A stretch of 64,000 nt of DNA from Antennarius striatus (Eukaryota; Chordata; Actinopteri; Lophiiformes; Antennariidae), in assembly GCF_040054535.1 (NCBI RefSeq), contig NC_090797.1, positions 13,672,501 through 13,736,500 on the forward strand. Reading direction: 5' to 3'. The stretch's first letter is position 1. Every line of letters begins with the position of its first letter. Positions 1 through 9,133 of this stretch are shown here, in pieces. Below the pieces are notes generated by a model that worked only from the letters and a program-made list of their open reading frames with translations, made no database searches and had not been told where the DNA came from. Both the position numbers and the translations under genes were made by a program.

Positions 1-26
1 CTGCGTCGCAGCAGCTTCCGCATTCA

Positions 27-227
27 GTGGTCACGTGGGCGTCATACGTCACTGGGGCCAAACATAGTTTGACAGCCATAAGAAACAATGCAATTCTAGA
101 CGCGATTAACACCAAAAGTATCATGGTTACCGGCGCGGTGAATGGTTTTGACAACAGAACAGCTAAAAGACTCGAAGACAAGGACCTGTCGTTCTTTAGA
201 ATACCTTCTGGGAAGGCATCGCGCTAA
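27..227 (+). pseudogene. Possible decayed THAP-domain start
   Basis: A 66-codon open frame ends with an internal Met (123-125) followed by AVNGFDNRT and then DKDLSFFRIPSGK. The layout Met-x-C-A-V-x-G-C and then S-F-F-R-I-P is how THAP zinc-finger domains begin. Here the first zinc cysteine is missing and the second is Phe, and the frame stops before the rest of the domain. It may be a broken gene start or a fragment of a THAP-type transposase. The match rests on this short motif alone. Confidence 0.28.
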
Positions 228-281
228 AAATACTAACGCACTATTCCGTCAATGGGATTGTCCATACTTAACATATTAGCA

Positions 282-436
282 TTGAGCTAACCGCCATTTA
301 TTACTGTAGTTGTTATTAATTCCACAGTGAATTTATTTGAAAGTCGCATCTTACTGCTGTTCTGTTGACACAACCGTTCACCGCGCAGGTTATTAATTTC
401 ACACAGTCCAATAGTAATAAATGGCGGTTAGCTCAA
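282..436. repeat. 155 bp segment with 24 bp perfect inverted ends
   Basis: The 24 bases at 282-305 (beginning TTGAGCTAACCGCC) are the exact reverse complement of 413-436. The 107 bp between the arms are not palindromic. The layout is that of a small MITE, but no clear target-site duplication is visible. Confidence 0.6.
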
Positions 437-530
437 CTTAAAATTAACTTTACTGTCCCTTTAAGTCTGAAATTGCTGTGAATTGACCAGAAGTTGCTTT
501 GTTTATTGTTTATTTTAAAACTATTTGCAG

Positions 531-756
531 AACAGCCTCAAAATTGAGGTTCAAGTCAGTGTTTTTGATCATAAAAATAAGAGTACTATTTACAGAACAA
601 GTTTTTTATGAACTCAGAACATGAATATTCTTAAGTGTATGAATGAATATTTACACAACAGCCTCAAAATTGACATTTAATGCTTTTGATCACAATAGTA
701 TAGGAACTATTTACAGAACAACTTTTTATGAACTCAGAATATGAAGTGCATTAATG
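531..756. repeat. Imperfect ~110 bp direct repeat, two units
   Basis: The segments 531-643 and 656-756 share ACAGCCTCAAAATTGA, then TTTTGATCA, then CTATTTACAGAACAA and TATGAACTCAGAA in the same order with small gaps. The region is AT-rich and carries no gene signal. Confidence 0.55.
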
Positions 757-946
757 AATACAATGCATGCAATAGGAAATTATGAACTACAAAGTATGCA
801 TGAACAAAAATTGTCACACTCAACACAACTTTCAAAAAAAATTTTTAAATAACTCACTAGGTTTGGAACTAACTAAGTTTTGGATTATTATTTGACATAA
901 ACATTGTATTTATACTTATATTTATGTTACTATTTATTATGTTTAT

Positions 947-984
947 TGTTTATGTTTACATTATAAATAGTGTAAACATAAACA
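947..984. repeat. Short AT-rich inverted repeat
   Basis: The 14 bases TGTTTATGTTTACA at 947-960 are mirrored as the reverse complement at 971-984 with a 10 bp loop. It lies in AT-rich sequence and no function is evident. Confidence 0.5.
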
Positions 985-1329
985 CTTTTACACCGATCTT
1001 GTTCTACTAATTAAGTTTTTTTGAATTGAATTGAATTATGGTTTACAGTTTACCAAAAATCTGGTATTTCAAAAAATATATATATTTCAAAAGGTCAGTA
1101 ATAAAAAAGGATTTTCATGACAGAAAAGTTCAAGTTAAGACAACTATCTTCATTTTTGTGCATGATACTTGGTCAGACCTCTCTTTGCTTGAATTTACTG
1201 GATCAATGTAGCTAAAGGCCATCAGGCAGAAGAAGAAGAAATATACATTAATCATCCATGCATGTTAGGAAGTTATTTATCCACTCTTTTTATATATTTC
1301 ACACATGTATGCAGGTATGCAGGCCCTAG

Positions 1330-1520
1330 CACACACACACAATGAGCAACTTGTTTTGGGGGGGTGCCTTGCACAAGGGCAACACAGCAGTGCTCAGGAG
1401 CTGAACTGGCACCTCTCCAAATACCAATTCACACACCAAATTTTTGGTCCACAGGCGAGTCTTGAACATGCCACCCTTTGGTCCCTAACTCAAAGCCTAG
1501 TGAACTGATTTACCGCCACC
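1330..1520. repeat. Dispersed fish repeat, copy in duplication A
   Basis: The run GGTGCCTTGCACAAGGGCAA, then CAGCAGTGCT, GAACTGGCACCTC, TTTTTGGTCCAC and finally TTTACCGCCACC is a repeat style common in fish genomes. A diverged copy is at 16150-16330 in the same place relative to the HMG-box gene, so it was present before the duplication. The 67-codon open frame over it is incidental. Confidence 0.5.
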
Positions 1521-1784
1521 TCTTAAAAACGTTTGAAGTCCCATCGAGGTGAACCTGCACAACAAACATAACTGGCCTACGACAATATATGTTCGAGTAC
1601 AAAGTGTGTCATTAGTCATCAGTGGCACATTCACAAGGTTGGTTTGAACTAAACATTGTGAGAAACCCATCTCAGTTCAGCCTGTCCTTATTTACGTTGA
1701 TCACATTCTGTTAATAATTGTAATTAATAAATCAGAATCAGAATAAATCACAAATGTGCTCCTCCACATATCCACCTTTTCTGC

Positions 1785-1936
1785 ATGATACCAATGGTAC
1801 AACCAGAATATCTACGTGTTCCTTCACATGTAACAGCATCCAGCACAGAAGAATTACAACCTTCTGTTCATCAGAGCTGTTCATTCAGAACAAAAGGCCT
1901 TTCTCACACTTTCTTTACTAGTGGCATCTTTTATAC
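1785..1936 (+). CDS. Candidate first coding exon of HMG-box gene copy A
   Basis: An ATG at 1785 opens 50 codons that run to a GTAAAG splice donor at 1937, leaving two bases. That is exactly the phase needed to join the exon starting at 2038. The matching segment of copy B (16537-16685) is also open, and the two differ by a 3-base indel that keeps the frame. Against this, the same join in copy B would make a TAA stop, and the encoded peptide matches nothing I recognise. Neither a beta-catenin-binding region nor a signal peptide is visible in it. It could be chance. Confidence 0.25.
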
Positions 1937-2037
1937 GTAAAGTCCAAACACGGTGTAACTATAGGTGTCACATAAATGTAGTGAAATGTACAAAATATCC
2001 CTGAATGAGCCAACTTTGGTATTTTTGTGTTTTCCAG

Positions 2038-4111
2038 GTATTTGGACAAAGTTACCGAAGAGCTTCTAGAGTTTATATCACAGATTGATTTAACTCCTCT
2101 GGACAACACACTGAACAACCTGGATGATACACCCTTGCCTCCACCTCCTACGCTCAGCGCTGCTACTGAAAAGGCTAAGAGTGAAGATGGAGAAGGTTCC
2201 AGGTGCAGTATATCAGAAGCAGCCAGCAAGATGTTGGAGCAGGGAACAGTGGATGTCACTGAAACACTGAACCTGTTGGATCGTTGGTTTGATGAGAACT
2301 TCCCAACAGCAAATTTCAGCGCTCCACCTCCCGTCACTCCACCTCAGAACATGTGTCAGGGTCCTACAGTGGATGACCCAACCGCAGTGACCATCAGTAG
2401 CCCTGCTGCCACAGAACCAGAGAACATGCTGGGCCAGTGGCTTGGAGAGGTCTTCTCAGCTGAAGCGGCCGGTAACTACAGTCCTGCTGCTCCTCCACAG
2501 CACCTGGAGGGTTACTGGTCTGTCTCCAACACCCCAACAGCACCAATGATTGGAAACATTTGTGCTGCTGCTCCACAAGCAGTGAGTCTGTCTGTCTCTG
2601 TGTCCATCCATCCATTTTCTTATTGTGAATGTTCTTTTTCCTAAGTTGAATTGGAATCCTATCCACTTGTGGACCTGTCACATCTTTCTGCTGCGCTTCC
2701 ACAGCACCTGGAGGACAATTGGTCTGTCCCCAACACCCCAACAGCACCAATGCATGGAAACTTTTCTGCTGCTCTACAAACAGTAAGTCCATCCAATCCT
2801 CCATTCATTTTCCCACAGTGAATTTTGTTTTTCTTACTCTAAATTGTAAGGAGAGGTAGTCCTGTCCTCTTGTGGACCTGTGACATCTTTCCAGCTCGTT
2901 TAATCACCTGTTCTGTTTGTACATCAGACTCCAGACATCCCAGTGGGGAGGATCCCTGAGAGCTCGCAGTACTCCATGGAATTTGTTGGAATGCTGTATG
3001 TGACACTCACCTAAATAATTGTGATAATTAAAAGTCTCACACTTTGTTTCTATGATCTAATGTGTTTATTTTCTCTGTGAAGGAATGGGCTACCAGTGTA
3101 CAGATACCCACAGGTTTTAACTAACTCTGTTGTTGCTGCTCCTCCAAAGAACTACTCCATATACCAGTCAAAAAAGTAAGTTTGTTCTGGACACTTTCAT
3201 GCTGAAGAAACTTTTCTCTAGTGTTAATGCAGACTCATGTTCGTTCCTTTGATTTCTATTCATGCATGCATCTCTGCATGAAACATGATTCTAATCACTT
3301 ATGAATATTAATGTCCAGTACAGCACAGACAAGGTTGACTTTGACGCATACTGTGTCGTTCAGTTTCTCCCTACGCTTCTGTGTAGCTCTGAGCTACACA
3401 GAAGCGTAACCCAAGCTCTGCCATGTGTTTAAGGTGTCATACTAGGAATCAGCATCGCAACCATCCCTATGTCAAGAAGCCACCAAATGCATTCATGTTG
3501 TTCTTGAAAGAGCAAAGGCCATATGTCCACCCTGACATCCAGCGCCAAGGGAGTGGTGTTGTGAATAAAATTCTGGGACAGAAGGTAACAAACTTTTAGT
3601 TCTGGACATTTGAGACACTCAAACTTGCTAAGCCATCTCATTTCTTCAGCATTTTATTGCATTATCTACAACATAAATGCTCCTACTGTAATCTACAGAC
3701 TTCAAACACATTTGCATATACTTTAAAATGTGTGAACAAATACCAACAGCATGTAGAGTGAGTGTAGATGGAAGGTTCTGTCTGTGTCCATCTGCATTTG
3801 AAGCATGAATGATACTTTATTGCATCCTTAGTGTTTGTTCATGTGTTCCTGCTCATGTCAGCATTAGACAGCTTGACAGTGTGTGGTTGTGGTATGACTA
3901 ACAGTGTTAGGGACAGAGAACACATTCCAGTGGACATCTATCTATATGTGTCTGTCCACAGTGGACATCTATCTATATCTATATGTCTCTGTCCACAGTG
4001 GACTTCTCTGCCAAAAGAGGAGCAGGACAAATATTACAGAGAAGCCTGGACAGCAAGAGAGGAACACATGAAACAGCATCCTGACTGGTCAGCAATGCAC
4101 AATTATGTAAG

Positions 4112-4203
<92 letters not shown>

Positions 4204-4313
4204 CTTTTTCTGTGCTGACATTTCATGTGTTTCTGTCTGTACAGGGTAGGAAGATGCCCAGAAATCGATGCTGTCGTCCGTCTTTCACCGTTCAGAACCA
4301 TCCATCAGTCTGA
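2038..4313 (+). CDS. TCF/LEF-type HMG-box protein, copy A
   Basis: Inferred exons are 2038-2581, 2705-2782 (optional), 2928-2995, 3083-3175, 3434-3584, 3999-4106 and 4245-4313. All have AG/GT borders and matching phases, giving about 370 residues without the first exon. The HMG box spans the last intron but one. It reads YVKKPPNAFMLFLKEQR, then NKILGQK, then WTSLPKEEQDKYYREAW and HPDWSAMHNYGRK. KKPxNAFM, LGxxWxxLxxEEQxKYY and PxWSAxxNYGxK are TCF/LEF-specific rather than SOX features, and the intron after the LGQK codons sits at the family's usual site. The family binds DNA in the nucleus at Wnt-response elements. The acidic Pro-rich first exon (TPLDNTLNNL, then LLDRWFDENFP) matches no TCF domain I know. 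The basic tail is reduced to RKMPRNRCCR and there is no C-clamp. Expression and start codon are unknown; 5' exons may lie upstream. Confidence 0.72.
2492..2905. repeat. ~205 bp internal tandem duplication making an extra exon in copy A
   Basis: The 3' end of the first HMG-gene exon plus part of its intron occurs twice, at about 2492-2690 and 2690-2905. Both units carry CCACAGCACCTGGAGG, CCCAACAGCACCAATG, a splice donor and CTTGTGGACCTGT. Copy B has the unit once. In the second unit the former coding bases before CACCTGG now form a pyrimidine-rich acceptor. This defines a 78 bp, phase-0 exon (2705-2782, 26 codons, HLEDNWSVPNTPTAPM...) that could be spliced in without breaking the frame. Confidence 0.65.
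3373..3407. repeat. Perfect 35 nt palindrome before the HMG-box exon
   Basis: The 17 bases at 3373-3389 (ACGCTTCTGTGTAGCTC) are exactly reverse-complemented at 3391-3407 with a single T between. It lies 27 bp before the exon at 3434. Copy B has only the left part of one arm and no palindrome, so it arose or was kept in copy A alone. Confidence 0.7.
4119..4204. repeat. (CA)n microsatellite in last intron of copy A
   Basis: About 40 CA units begin a few bases after the splice donor at 4107. Copy B has a CA tract at the same place (19107-19190). Confidence 0.9.
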
Positions 4314-4362
4314 ATTGGTGACTCTGTAGCCCGGACTTTTAAATTGAGGGACTCTGGTATAA

Positions 4363-4556
4363 TGATTTGGAAGAAACAGACAAGCTGGATTGCTGTATAC
4401 TTCTTTTACTTGTGCAGGGAGCGCGAGTGGAAGGCAGGTATAATTAATGAAACAATAACCAATCGCAGTGCAGATCACTAAACAATGTATCAAAATAACA
4501 ACTAATCAGTTCACTGCTCTAAAGAAATGTTCTAGCAACATTATATCCCTCCTTTA
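4363..4556 (-). mobile_element. Candidate Gypsy 3' LTR and polypurine tract
   Basis: Read on the minus strand, the purine run AAATTAAAGGAGGGA (about 4562-4548) is followed by a segment starting TGTTGC and ending ...CA at 4363. That is the TG...CA form of an LTR after its polypurine tract. With no second LTR to compare, the borders are estimates. Confidence 0.4.
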
Positions 4557-5116
4557 ATTTAAAATGAAAATAAACTTACAGTTTTAGGGGTTTTTTGTCC
4601 AAAGTCTACGCAGATTCTGAACTGCTGCACATGAACAGAATCAAACCCAAATAGAGTATCTTCACATAAAGGCACAGTCCATTCTTTTCTCATGTGGGCC
4701 TTTTTTGGTTTTTATTGAGTACCAGGGTTGGACTGGCATGTCAGTTAACATTAGTGTTTTCCTCTTGGTGATCAGGCTCCTCATCTGATGAATCTGAAAG
4801 GTGTAAATGCAGATTATCCCCTCCATCAGATATAGTGTGATCTGAGCCAATTGCAACTGAAGATGGAATTTGTTTGAAGTGAGAGGAGTTTCTTGTCACT
4901 TCATGTCCAGATCGGGCAGCTATTATCATTGACCCTTTGACCTTCACGACGGTGTAAGGCTTAGCATGATAAAGCGTTGGTAGCTTGCTTCTGACCAGCT
5001 AACAGCAGAGTACAGTGTCTACTGGTTTGAGAACAGTGTACCGTGCTCTATTCCGGCAGTCAGCGTGTTCTTTCATGCATTTCTTGGCACAATGATTTGT
5101 GTCATGCAGTTGAGTG

Positions 5117-5864
5117 TTAGACATGAAATAATGAAGATGGGTAGGTTGATATGTAGTTTCCTTCTGTACAGTAACTCAGAGTCTGTTGAGTGGTTCCGTG
5201 AGGGGTCGCACAGTAGTTTCTGACAAAAGTGTCAAGACTTTGTTTCCAAGGGTTGACCTCCGAATGATTGGCAGTAATGGTCTTCTTCAAACTTTTCATA
5301 AAGCGCTCTGCCTCGGCATTTGCCTATAAGGTGTTATTCTCCTGTATTTGAAACCGAGGTATTGGCTGAAGTCTTTGAAGGGTTGTCCATTGAACGGAGG
5401 TCCGTTATCTGTTTTGACAAGAATTGGAATCCCAAGGGATGAGAAGATCTTGTCGAGTTTGGGAATCAGAGTACAGTAGTGCCTGCTGTGGACTTGACTA
5501 TTTCTACTTCCGGGAAGGACCAGTGAAATCAACGCATACTTCTTGCCATTGACTTTTAGAGAGTTCAGACATCTTGAGTGGCTCCATGCAATTCTAAGTG
5601 ATGGCTGCTTAGCATGGAATACGGTGTTGTATTGCTTTTTCCACCATGTCATCTATGCCTGGAAACTTTTTCCTTCAGGAGCTGTTTGGTTTTGACAATG
5701 CCTAAATGACCAGCTTGGGCTAGGCTGACAGCTTTGTGGTGGAGAGATGAAGGCAACACAATTCTTGTACCTCTGAGAAGGATGTTCTCATCGGTGTTGA
5801 CTGTTAGTTTGTGACGCACACGGTACAGGGGTTTCATTTGAAGATGAGAGTCTGTTTTGTCCAT
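5117..5864 (-). pseudogene. Gypsy integrase remnant
   Basis: The first part (5864-5649) has the spacing of an integrase zinc-binding region, with LHHKAVSLAQAGHLGIVKTK and LLKEK. The second part (5652-5296) carries the core with ILVKTDNGPPFNG, then FSQYLGFKYRRITPYR, the D and later region of a DDE integrase as in fish Gypsy polyproteins. The third (5299-5117) continues as the C-terminal side. The parts are in different frames and interrupted, so no functional enzyme is encoded. Confidence 0.7.
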
Positions 5865-5983
5865 TGGTGCATATTGCTAGTTTTCTGTGCTTAAGAAGTG
5901 CATTGCCTCTCAAAGGACTGCATCTTTCTTTGTGTCTTTTTGCACTTCTTCGAGTATCATTGCTTTTAGAATAGCATTGTCAA

Positions 5984-6425
5984 TTATGAAGTTGACGTAT
6001 TCCTCAGCCATTTAAGAGGATCTGTGCGGAGTGTCCCACTCAGTAGGGTGTCTCGACATGTAGTCAACAGGGTTATCCGCTCCAGCTTTGTACTTGACTG
6101 TGAAACTGTAGGGTTGTAGTCTGAGTCGCCAGTGTTCAAGTCGAGCTGAGGGTTTGGCTTTTGGGCTGTTAAATATGAGTTCCAGCTCCTTTTGGTCTGT
6201 GATAACTTAGAGGTGATACCCATACAGATATAGGTGGAAGTGTTCACAGGCAATCTCTGGAGCTTCTCTATCTGTGAGTATGGCTGCTCCACAGCTCTCT
6301 CAGTGAGTAGTGCTGTTCCACAGCTTTGATTTCAGCTTTTTCATTGCTTTTCTAGCAATGGCAGGCATTTTTCCGGGTGAATTCTCTCAGGGGTTGGGAG
6401 ATCGAGGCATAGTCTGCATTTTCAC
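5984..6425 (-). pseudogene. Gypsy RNase H / end of reverse transcriptase, frameshifted
   Basis: Across frames the minus strand reads NADYASISQPLREFTRKN (thumb region before RNase H), VEQ(P/H)YSQ..EK and CEHFHLYLYG, then LEHWRLRLQPYSFTVKYK and NPVDYMSRHP. This is the typical RNase H order of Gypsy pol. Several frameshifts are needed to follow it. Confidence 0.65.
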
Positions 6426-6427
6426 AG

Positions 6428-7172
6428 CCTACAGCCCACCTACATTCCGCTGGTGAAACGGCTGCCAGCAACAACACGGCAGGTCAGGAGGTGATCCCTG
6501 GAAGCTGAGGAAACGCTTAGGGACTGCTTCCAGACCACCGACTGGGATGTTATTGTGGGCTCACATGGGGAGGACATTGAGGGGGCAGCTCAGTGTTTTA
6601 CAGATTACATGAACTTCATTGTGGACACCGTAGCTCCTGTCAGGAGAGTCAGGTGTTACCTCAACAAGAAACCATGGGTAACCACCGAAGTCAAGGCTGT
6701 CCTGAACAGGAAGAAGCGGGCGTTCAGGTGCAGGAATGAGGAGGAGATGAGGAAGGCCCAGCAGGAAGTGAGACCCTGCCTGAGGGAGGCCAAGGAGGCG
6801 TACGGGAGGAAGCTGGAGAAGCAGCTGGGGTGCAACCAGGTGCAGGAGGTCTGGAATGGGATGAGAACCATCACCGGACACGGGAAAGGGCGCGGCACTG
6901 TGGAGGGGAATAGTGAACAAGCGAATGAACTTTCAATCGGTTCAGCTCCCCAACCACTCCCAGCTCCTCGTCCCAGGCCTCTCCCAGCCCTCCAGACCAC
7001 TCCAGTGTATGTCTTGTGGTATGTCCTGTGGTGTCAGTATTTCTTTCTATCCTGGTGTTTATCCAGTATTTATTCATTATGTAATACCAGAGCAATGGAT
7101 ATGTGCAATTTCCTCCGGGAAATGCTAGATACTATATATACTATATATCTATCTATCTATCTATCTAGTCAT
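6428..7172 (+). mobile_element. 5'-truncated, internally deleted LINE nested in Gypsy
   Basis: The frame from 6490 reads CFQTTDWDVIVGSHGEDIEG, then FTDYMNFIVDTVAPVRRVR and LNKKPWVTTEVKAVLNRKK, then VWNGMRTITGH. This is the linker between endonuclease and reverse transcriptase in jockey/L2-type fish LINEs. The reverse transcriptase is deleted, and the sequence jumps to a 3' end with GTGCAATTTCCTCCGGGA and a short (ATCT)n tail at 7147-7168, typical of these LINEs. Confidence 0.65.
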
Positions 7173-7264
7173 GAACTGTATGTTGTCATACCCAGCAGAC
7201 TGCGAACCTCGGACATGTTTAGGGGTGGAGGAAGGTTCTTGATGGCTTCTGCTGATCCTTAGGC

Positions 7265-7729
7265 TCTTCTAAGGATCTTTGGGTCCAACTCCAGTGTTTC
7301 AGATCAAGCTTGGAGAACATCATAGCTCCATTCAGGTCATGGATGGGGTCGTCACCTGTGGCATAATATGTCTTTCACGCTGTATTGCTGTATTTAGGAG
7401 GCGCATTTTGACACATATGTGAACTTTGTCAGGATTTTTCGTTCTTGGAGCGACCACTATCGAGGATACCCATGGTGTTGGTCCGCTAACTCGCTCAATG
7501 ATGCCTTGTTCTCCCAGCTTGTATAGCTCTTGTTCCACTTTTCTCCATATATGGAACGGGATCCTTCAGTGTGGCTGTACTGTAAATACGGCTGCACTGA
7601 CTGATCAACATGCAGCTTCACTTGAAAGTCTTTGAGCTTCCCTATGCCCTGAAATATGCTCTGGATACTCACAGATGATCTGGCTGGCTGATTGAACATT
7701 GGTTTTCTGTTTTCTGTTACATTTGGCAT
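7265..7729 (-). pseudogene. Gypsy reverse transcriptase N-terminal remnant
   Basis: The minus strand reads FQGIGKLKDFQVKLHVDQSV, then EQELYKLGEQGIIERVSGPT with PWVSSIVVAPRTKN, then MRLLNTAIQRERHIMP and, after a shift, DLNGAMMFSKLDL. These are the opening motifs of Gypsy reverse transcriptase. The catalytic YxDD segment is absent because the nested LINE and deletions replace it. Confidence 0.68.
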
Positions 7730-7785
7730 GAAAGATGACCCAGGAGCCTGACTCTCCCATCATCACTATTATGTTTACAGTGAAT
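7727..7785. other. Resumed 3' flank of HMG-box gene copy A
   Basis: GATGACCCAGGAGCCTGACT and CTCCCATCATCACTATTATG match 19349-19395 (GACGACCCAGTAGCTTCACT and CTCCCACCATCAGTATTATG) downstream of copy B. Copy A's flank therefore continues on the far side of the Gypsy insertion. Confidence 0.65.
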
Positions 7786-7838
7786 CTTCTTCTCTTCCTT
7801 TCAGCTTTTCCCTTCTGGGGTTGTGAATCAGTTGCCTC
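7785..7838 (-). mobile_element. 3' tail of RTE-like LINE
   Basis: Reverse-complemented, this reads GAGGCAACTGATTC...CCCAGAAGGGAAAAGC..GAAAG, the same 3' terminal sequence seen after the LINE open frames at 15863 and 18700. It sits directly after the resumed HMG-gene flank. Confidence 0.6.
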
Positions 7839-8136
7839 GATAAACATGAAATTTACAGACACAAATAAATTCAATTAACTTACCTTGCTGCCACTCTCGA
7901 CTGGACCTAAACTCCTTTACTCTCCCGTTTGTTTCTAATGTATTTATCACTCGTTTCTCCCCCCGTACACCTTGCCGTTTCTGCACTAATTACCTCATTT
8001 TTACCTTGTGATGCTACGCGCACTCTGCGACCTTCCAAAATAAACGTCCTTTTCCACAGGAAATGGCAACATCAGAAAATAACAGGGCCTTTCAAAACAA
8101 AACTCTTAAATGCTTTAAACAGTAAATTGGGTTTAT
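7839..8136. other. No gene seen
   Basis: Ordinary AT-moderate sequence. No coding motif, RNA gene or repeat structure was recognised. Confidence 0.4.
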
Positions 8137-8391
8137 TTACAGAATCCTTTCGTCCCCAAACCAGACTCCCTCCAGGTCCTGGCTGCACCTAAAAGTTCTT
8201 TCCATAAAGATTATGAGTAGAACCGGTGATACAGGGCAGCCCTGCCAAAGTCCAACATGCACCTGGAATAGGTCTGATTTACTGCCAGCAATGCAAATCA
8301 AGCTCCGGCTTCGAACATACAGGGACCAGACAGACCTCAGCCAAGGGCTCCCATACTCCCGAAGCATCGCCACAAGATGCAACGATACCAA
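8137..8391 (-). pseudogene. LINE reverse transcriptase fragment
   Basis: The 84-codon minus frame reads MLREYGSPWLRSVWSLYVRS, then RSLICIAGSKSDLFQVHVGL and WQGCPVSPVLLIIFMERTFR. This is the GLRQGCPLSPxLF motif (RT motif 4) of a common fish non-LTR element, with the Arg of RQG changed to Trp. It stops before the catalytic FADD motif. A further fragment of the same kind of element is at 11405-11525. Confidence 0.7.
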
Positions 8392-8406
8392 TCGAATGCC
8401 TTTTCC

Positions 8407-8456
8407 ATATCATTCATTCATTTATCTTCAGAACCACTTCATCCGCTGTCGCGGGT
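8407..8456 (-). repeat. Fragment of ubiquitous fish dispersed repeat
   Basis: CATTCATTCATTTATCTTCA and CCGCTGTCGCGGGTCATG match the ends of the repeat family also seen at 33121, 35430, 36385, 55675 and 59158. Confidence 0.45.
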
Positions 8457-8476
8457 CATGAGGAGATGGCCAACCA

Positions 8477-8805
8477 TTGAATGAACTTTAAAAGTATGTA
8501 CATCAGGGTAGGAAGAAAGGAGGATGAAGCCATGCACCCATCATGAGAGGCCCAGGACACTACAGGCAGCCGGGGTAGGGCCTTCTACTCCCTTGCGTCA
8601 GGAGATTTCAATTGAATCTTTTTGTGATGTTGTGACTGTAGACAATGATGTCCCCAAGGTCTTTGCTGCGTTACCATGATAAACAATATGGTTGAACTAT
8701 TTGCCACTACAATCTTTCACTGACAGGGAAGCTTTACCCGTCTTGATTTCACAAACATTTTGTGTCTCTGGGATAACCAGTTTGATAACCAGTCTTGTGA
8801 TTAAA
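8477..8805. repeat. ~330 bp direct repeat, unit 1
   Basis: Matches 9134-9460 over nearly its whole length. Shared segments include CATGCACCCATCATGAGAGG, CAGATTTCAATTGA..CTTTTTGTGATGTT, ATGGTTGAACTATTTGC, CTTGATTTCACAAAC and GATAACCAGTCTTGTGAT. It has no open frame. Family unknown to me. Confidence 0.75.
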
Positions 8806-8987
8806 ATGGCTACATTTTGGCTCAATTTTGTTAAACTAAAAAACAAATAAACACATTTTAGTCTAAAGAAATGTGATTGATGTGACCCGTAGTAGTACTT
8901 CAAACTTTGCCAGAAAACTTGAGCTGTCTAAAGTTGTGGACACAGCCCCAAAACTAACTCTCCTTTCGCTCCTTTGGCGAAACTATA

Positions 8988-9024
8988 TGTAAGAGATGCC
9001 AATAGATGATTGGCATCTCTTACA
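8988..9024. repeat. Perfect 16 bp stem hairpin
   Basis: TGTAAGAGATGCCAAT (8988-9003) and its exact reverse complement (9009-9024) enclose the loop AGATG. It lies between the two ~330 bp repeat units. The stem is shorter than a typical microRNA precursor. Confidence 0.75.
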
Positions 9025-9089
9025 TCAGAAACCAATGCCATATCGTTGATGCATCTTGGTTCGACCAAGGTGAAATTACAGTACAAGTC

Positions 9090-9132
9090 ATCAGGATGGC
9101 CGGGCTGTCTAAGGCGCTGCGTTCAGGTTGCA
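9090..9132 (+). pseudogene. 5' half of tRNA-Leu(CAG)
   Basis: ATCAGGATGGCCGGGCTGTC and TAAGGCGCTGCGTTCAGGTT are nearly identical to the 5' half of vertebrate tRNA-Leu with anticodon CAG: acceptor strand, D arm with box A, and anticodon arm. The variable arm, T arm with box B and 3' acceptor strand are missing. At 9133 the sequence passes straight into unit 2 of the ~330 bp repeat. It is either a truncated tRNA gene or the head of a tRNA-derived SINE. Confidence 0.6.
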
Positions 9133-9133
9133 C

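Larger units (their letters stand above)
1036..4355. repeat. Segmental duplication, copy A (pairs with 15393-19345)
   Basis: Exons, introns and flanks match 15393-19345 in the same order. The block starts near an ATGGTTTACA / AAATCTGG / ATTTCAAAAAA segment (1038-1076; compare 15898-15945). It takes in the dispersed repeat at 1330-1520 and all exons of the HMG-box gene, and runs into the 3' flank, where a Gypsy element interrupts it. The homology resumes at about 7727-7785. Intron identity is obvious by eye but not exact, so the duplication is not very recent. Confidence 0.75.
4363..7720 (-). mobile_element. Degenerate Ty3/Gypsy LTR retrotransposon with nested LINE
   Basis: On the minus strand the order is reverse transcriptase (7729-7265), RNase H (6425-5984), integrase (5864-5117), a tail, a polypurine tract and an LTR-like end. 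A + strand LINE (about 6428-7172) splits the reverse transcriptase. Frames are broken by stops and shifts throughout, and the 5' end lacks a second LTR. The element interrupts the 3' flank of HMG-gene copy A: the flank stops near 4355 and resumes near 7727 when compared with copy B. It therefore inserted after, or independently of, the duplication. Confidence 0.72.

Noticed and set aside
1918..2337. 139-codon minus frame, and its partner at 16634-17095
   Set aside because: Antisense to the first HMG-gene exon, whose + strand has splice sites and in-frame indels.
2038..4313. SOX-family HMG gene
   Set aside because: The box lacks the SOX RPMNAFMVW core and has TCF/LEF-specific EEQxKYY and PxWSAxxNYG motifs and the TCF intron position.
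8988..9024. MicroRNA precursor
   Set aside because: The 16 bp stem is too short for a standard pre-miRNA and flanking pairing is not evident; kept only as a hairpin.
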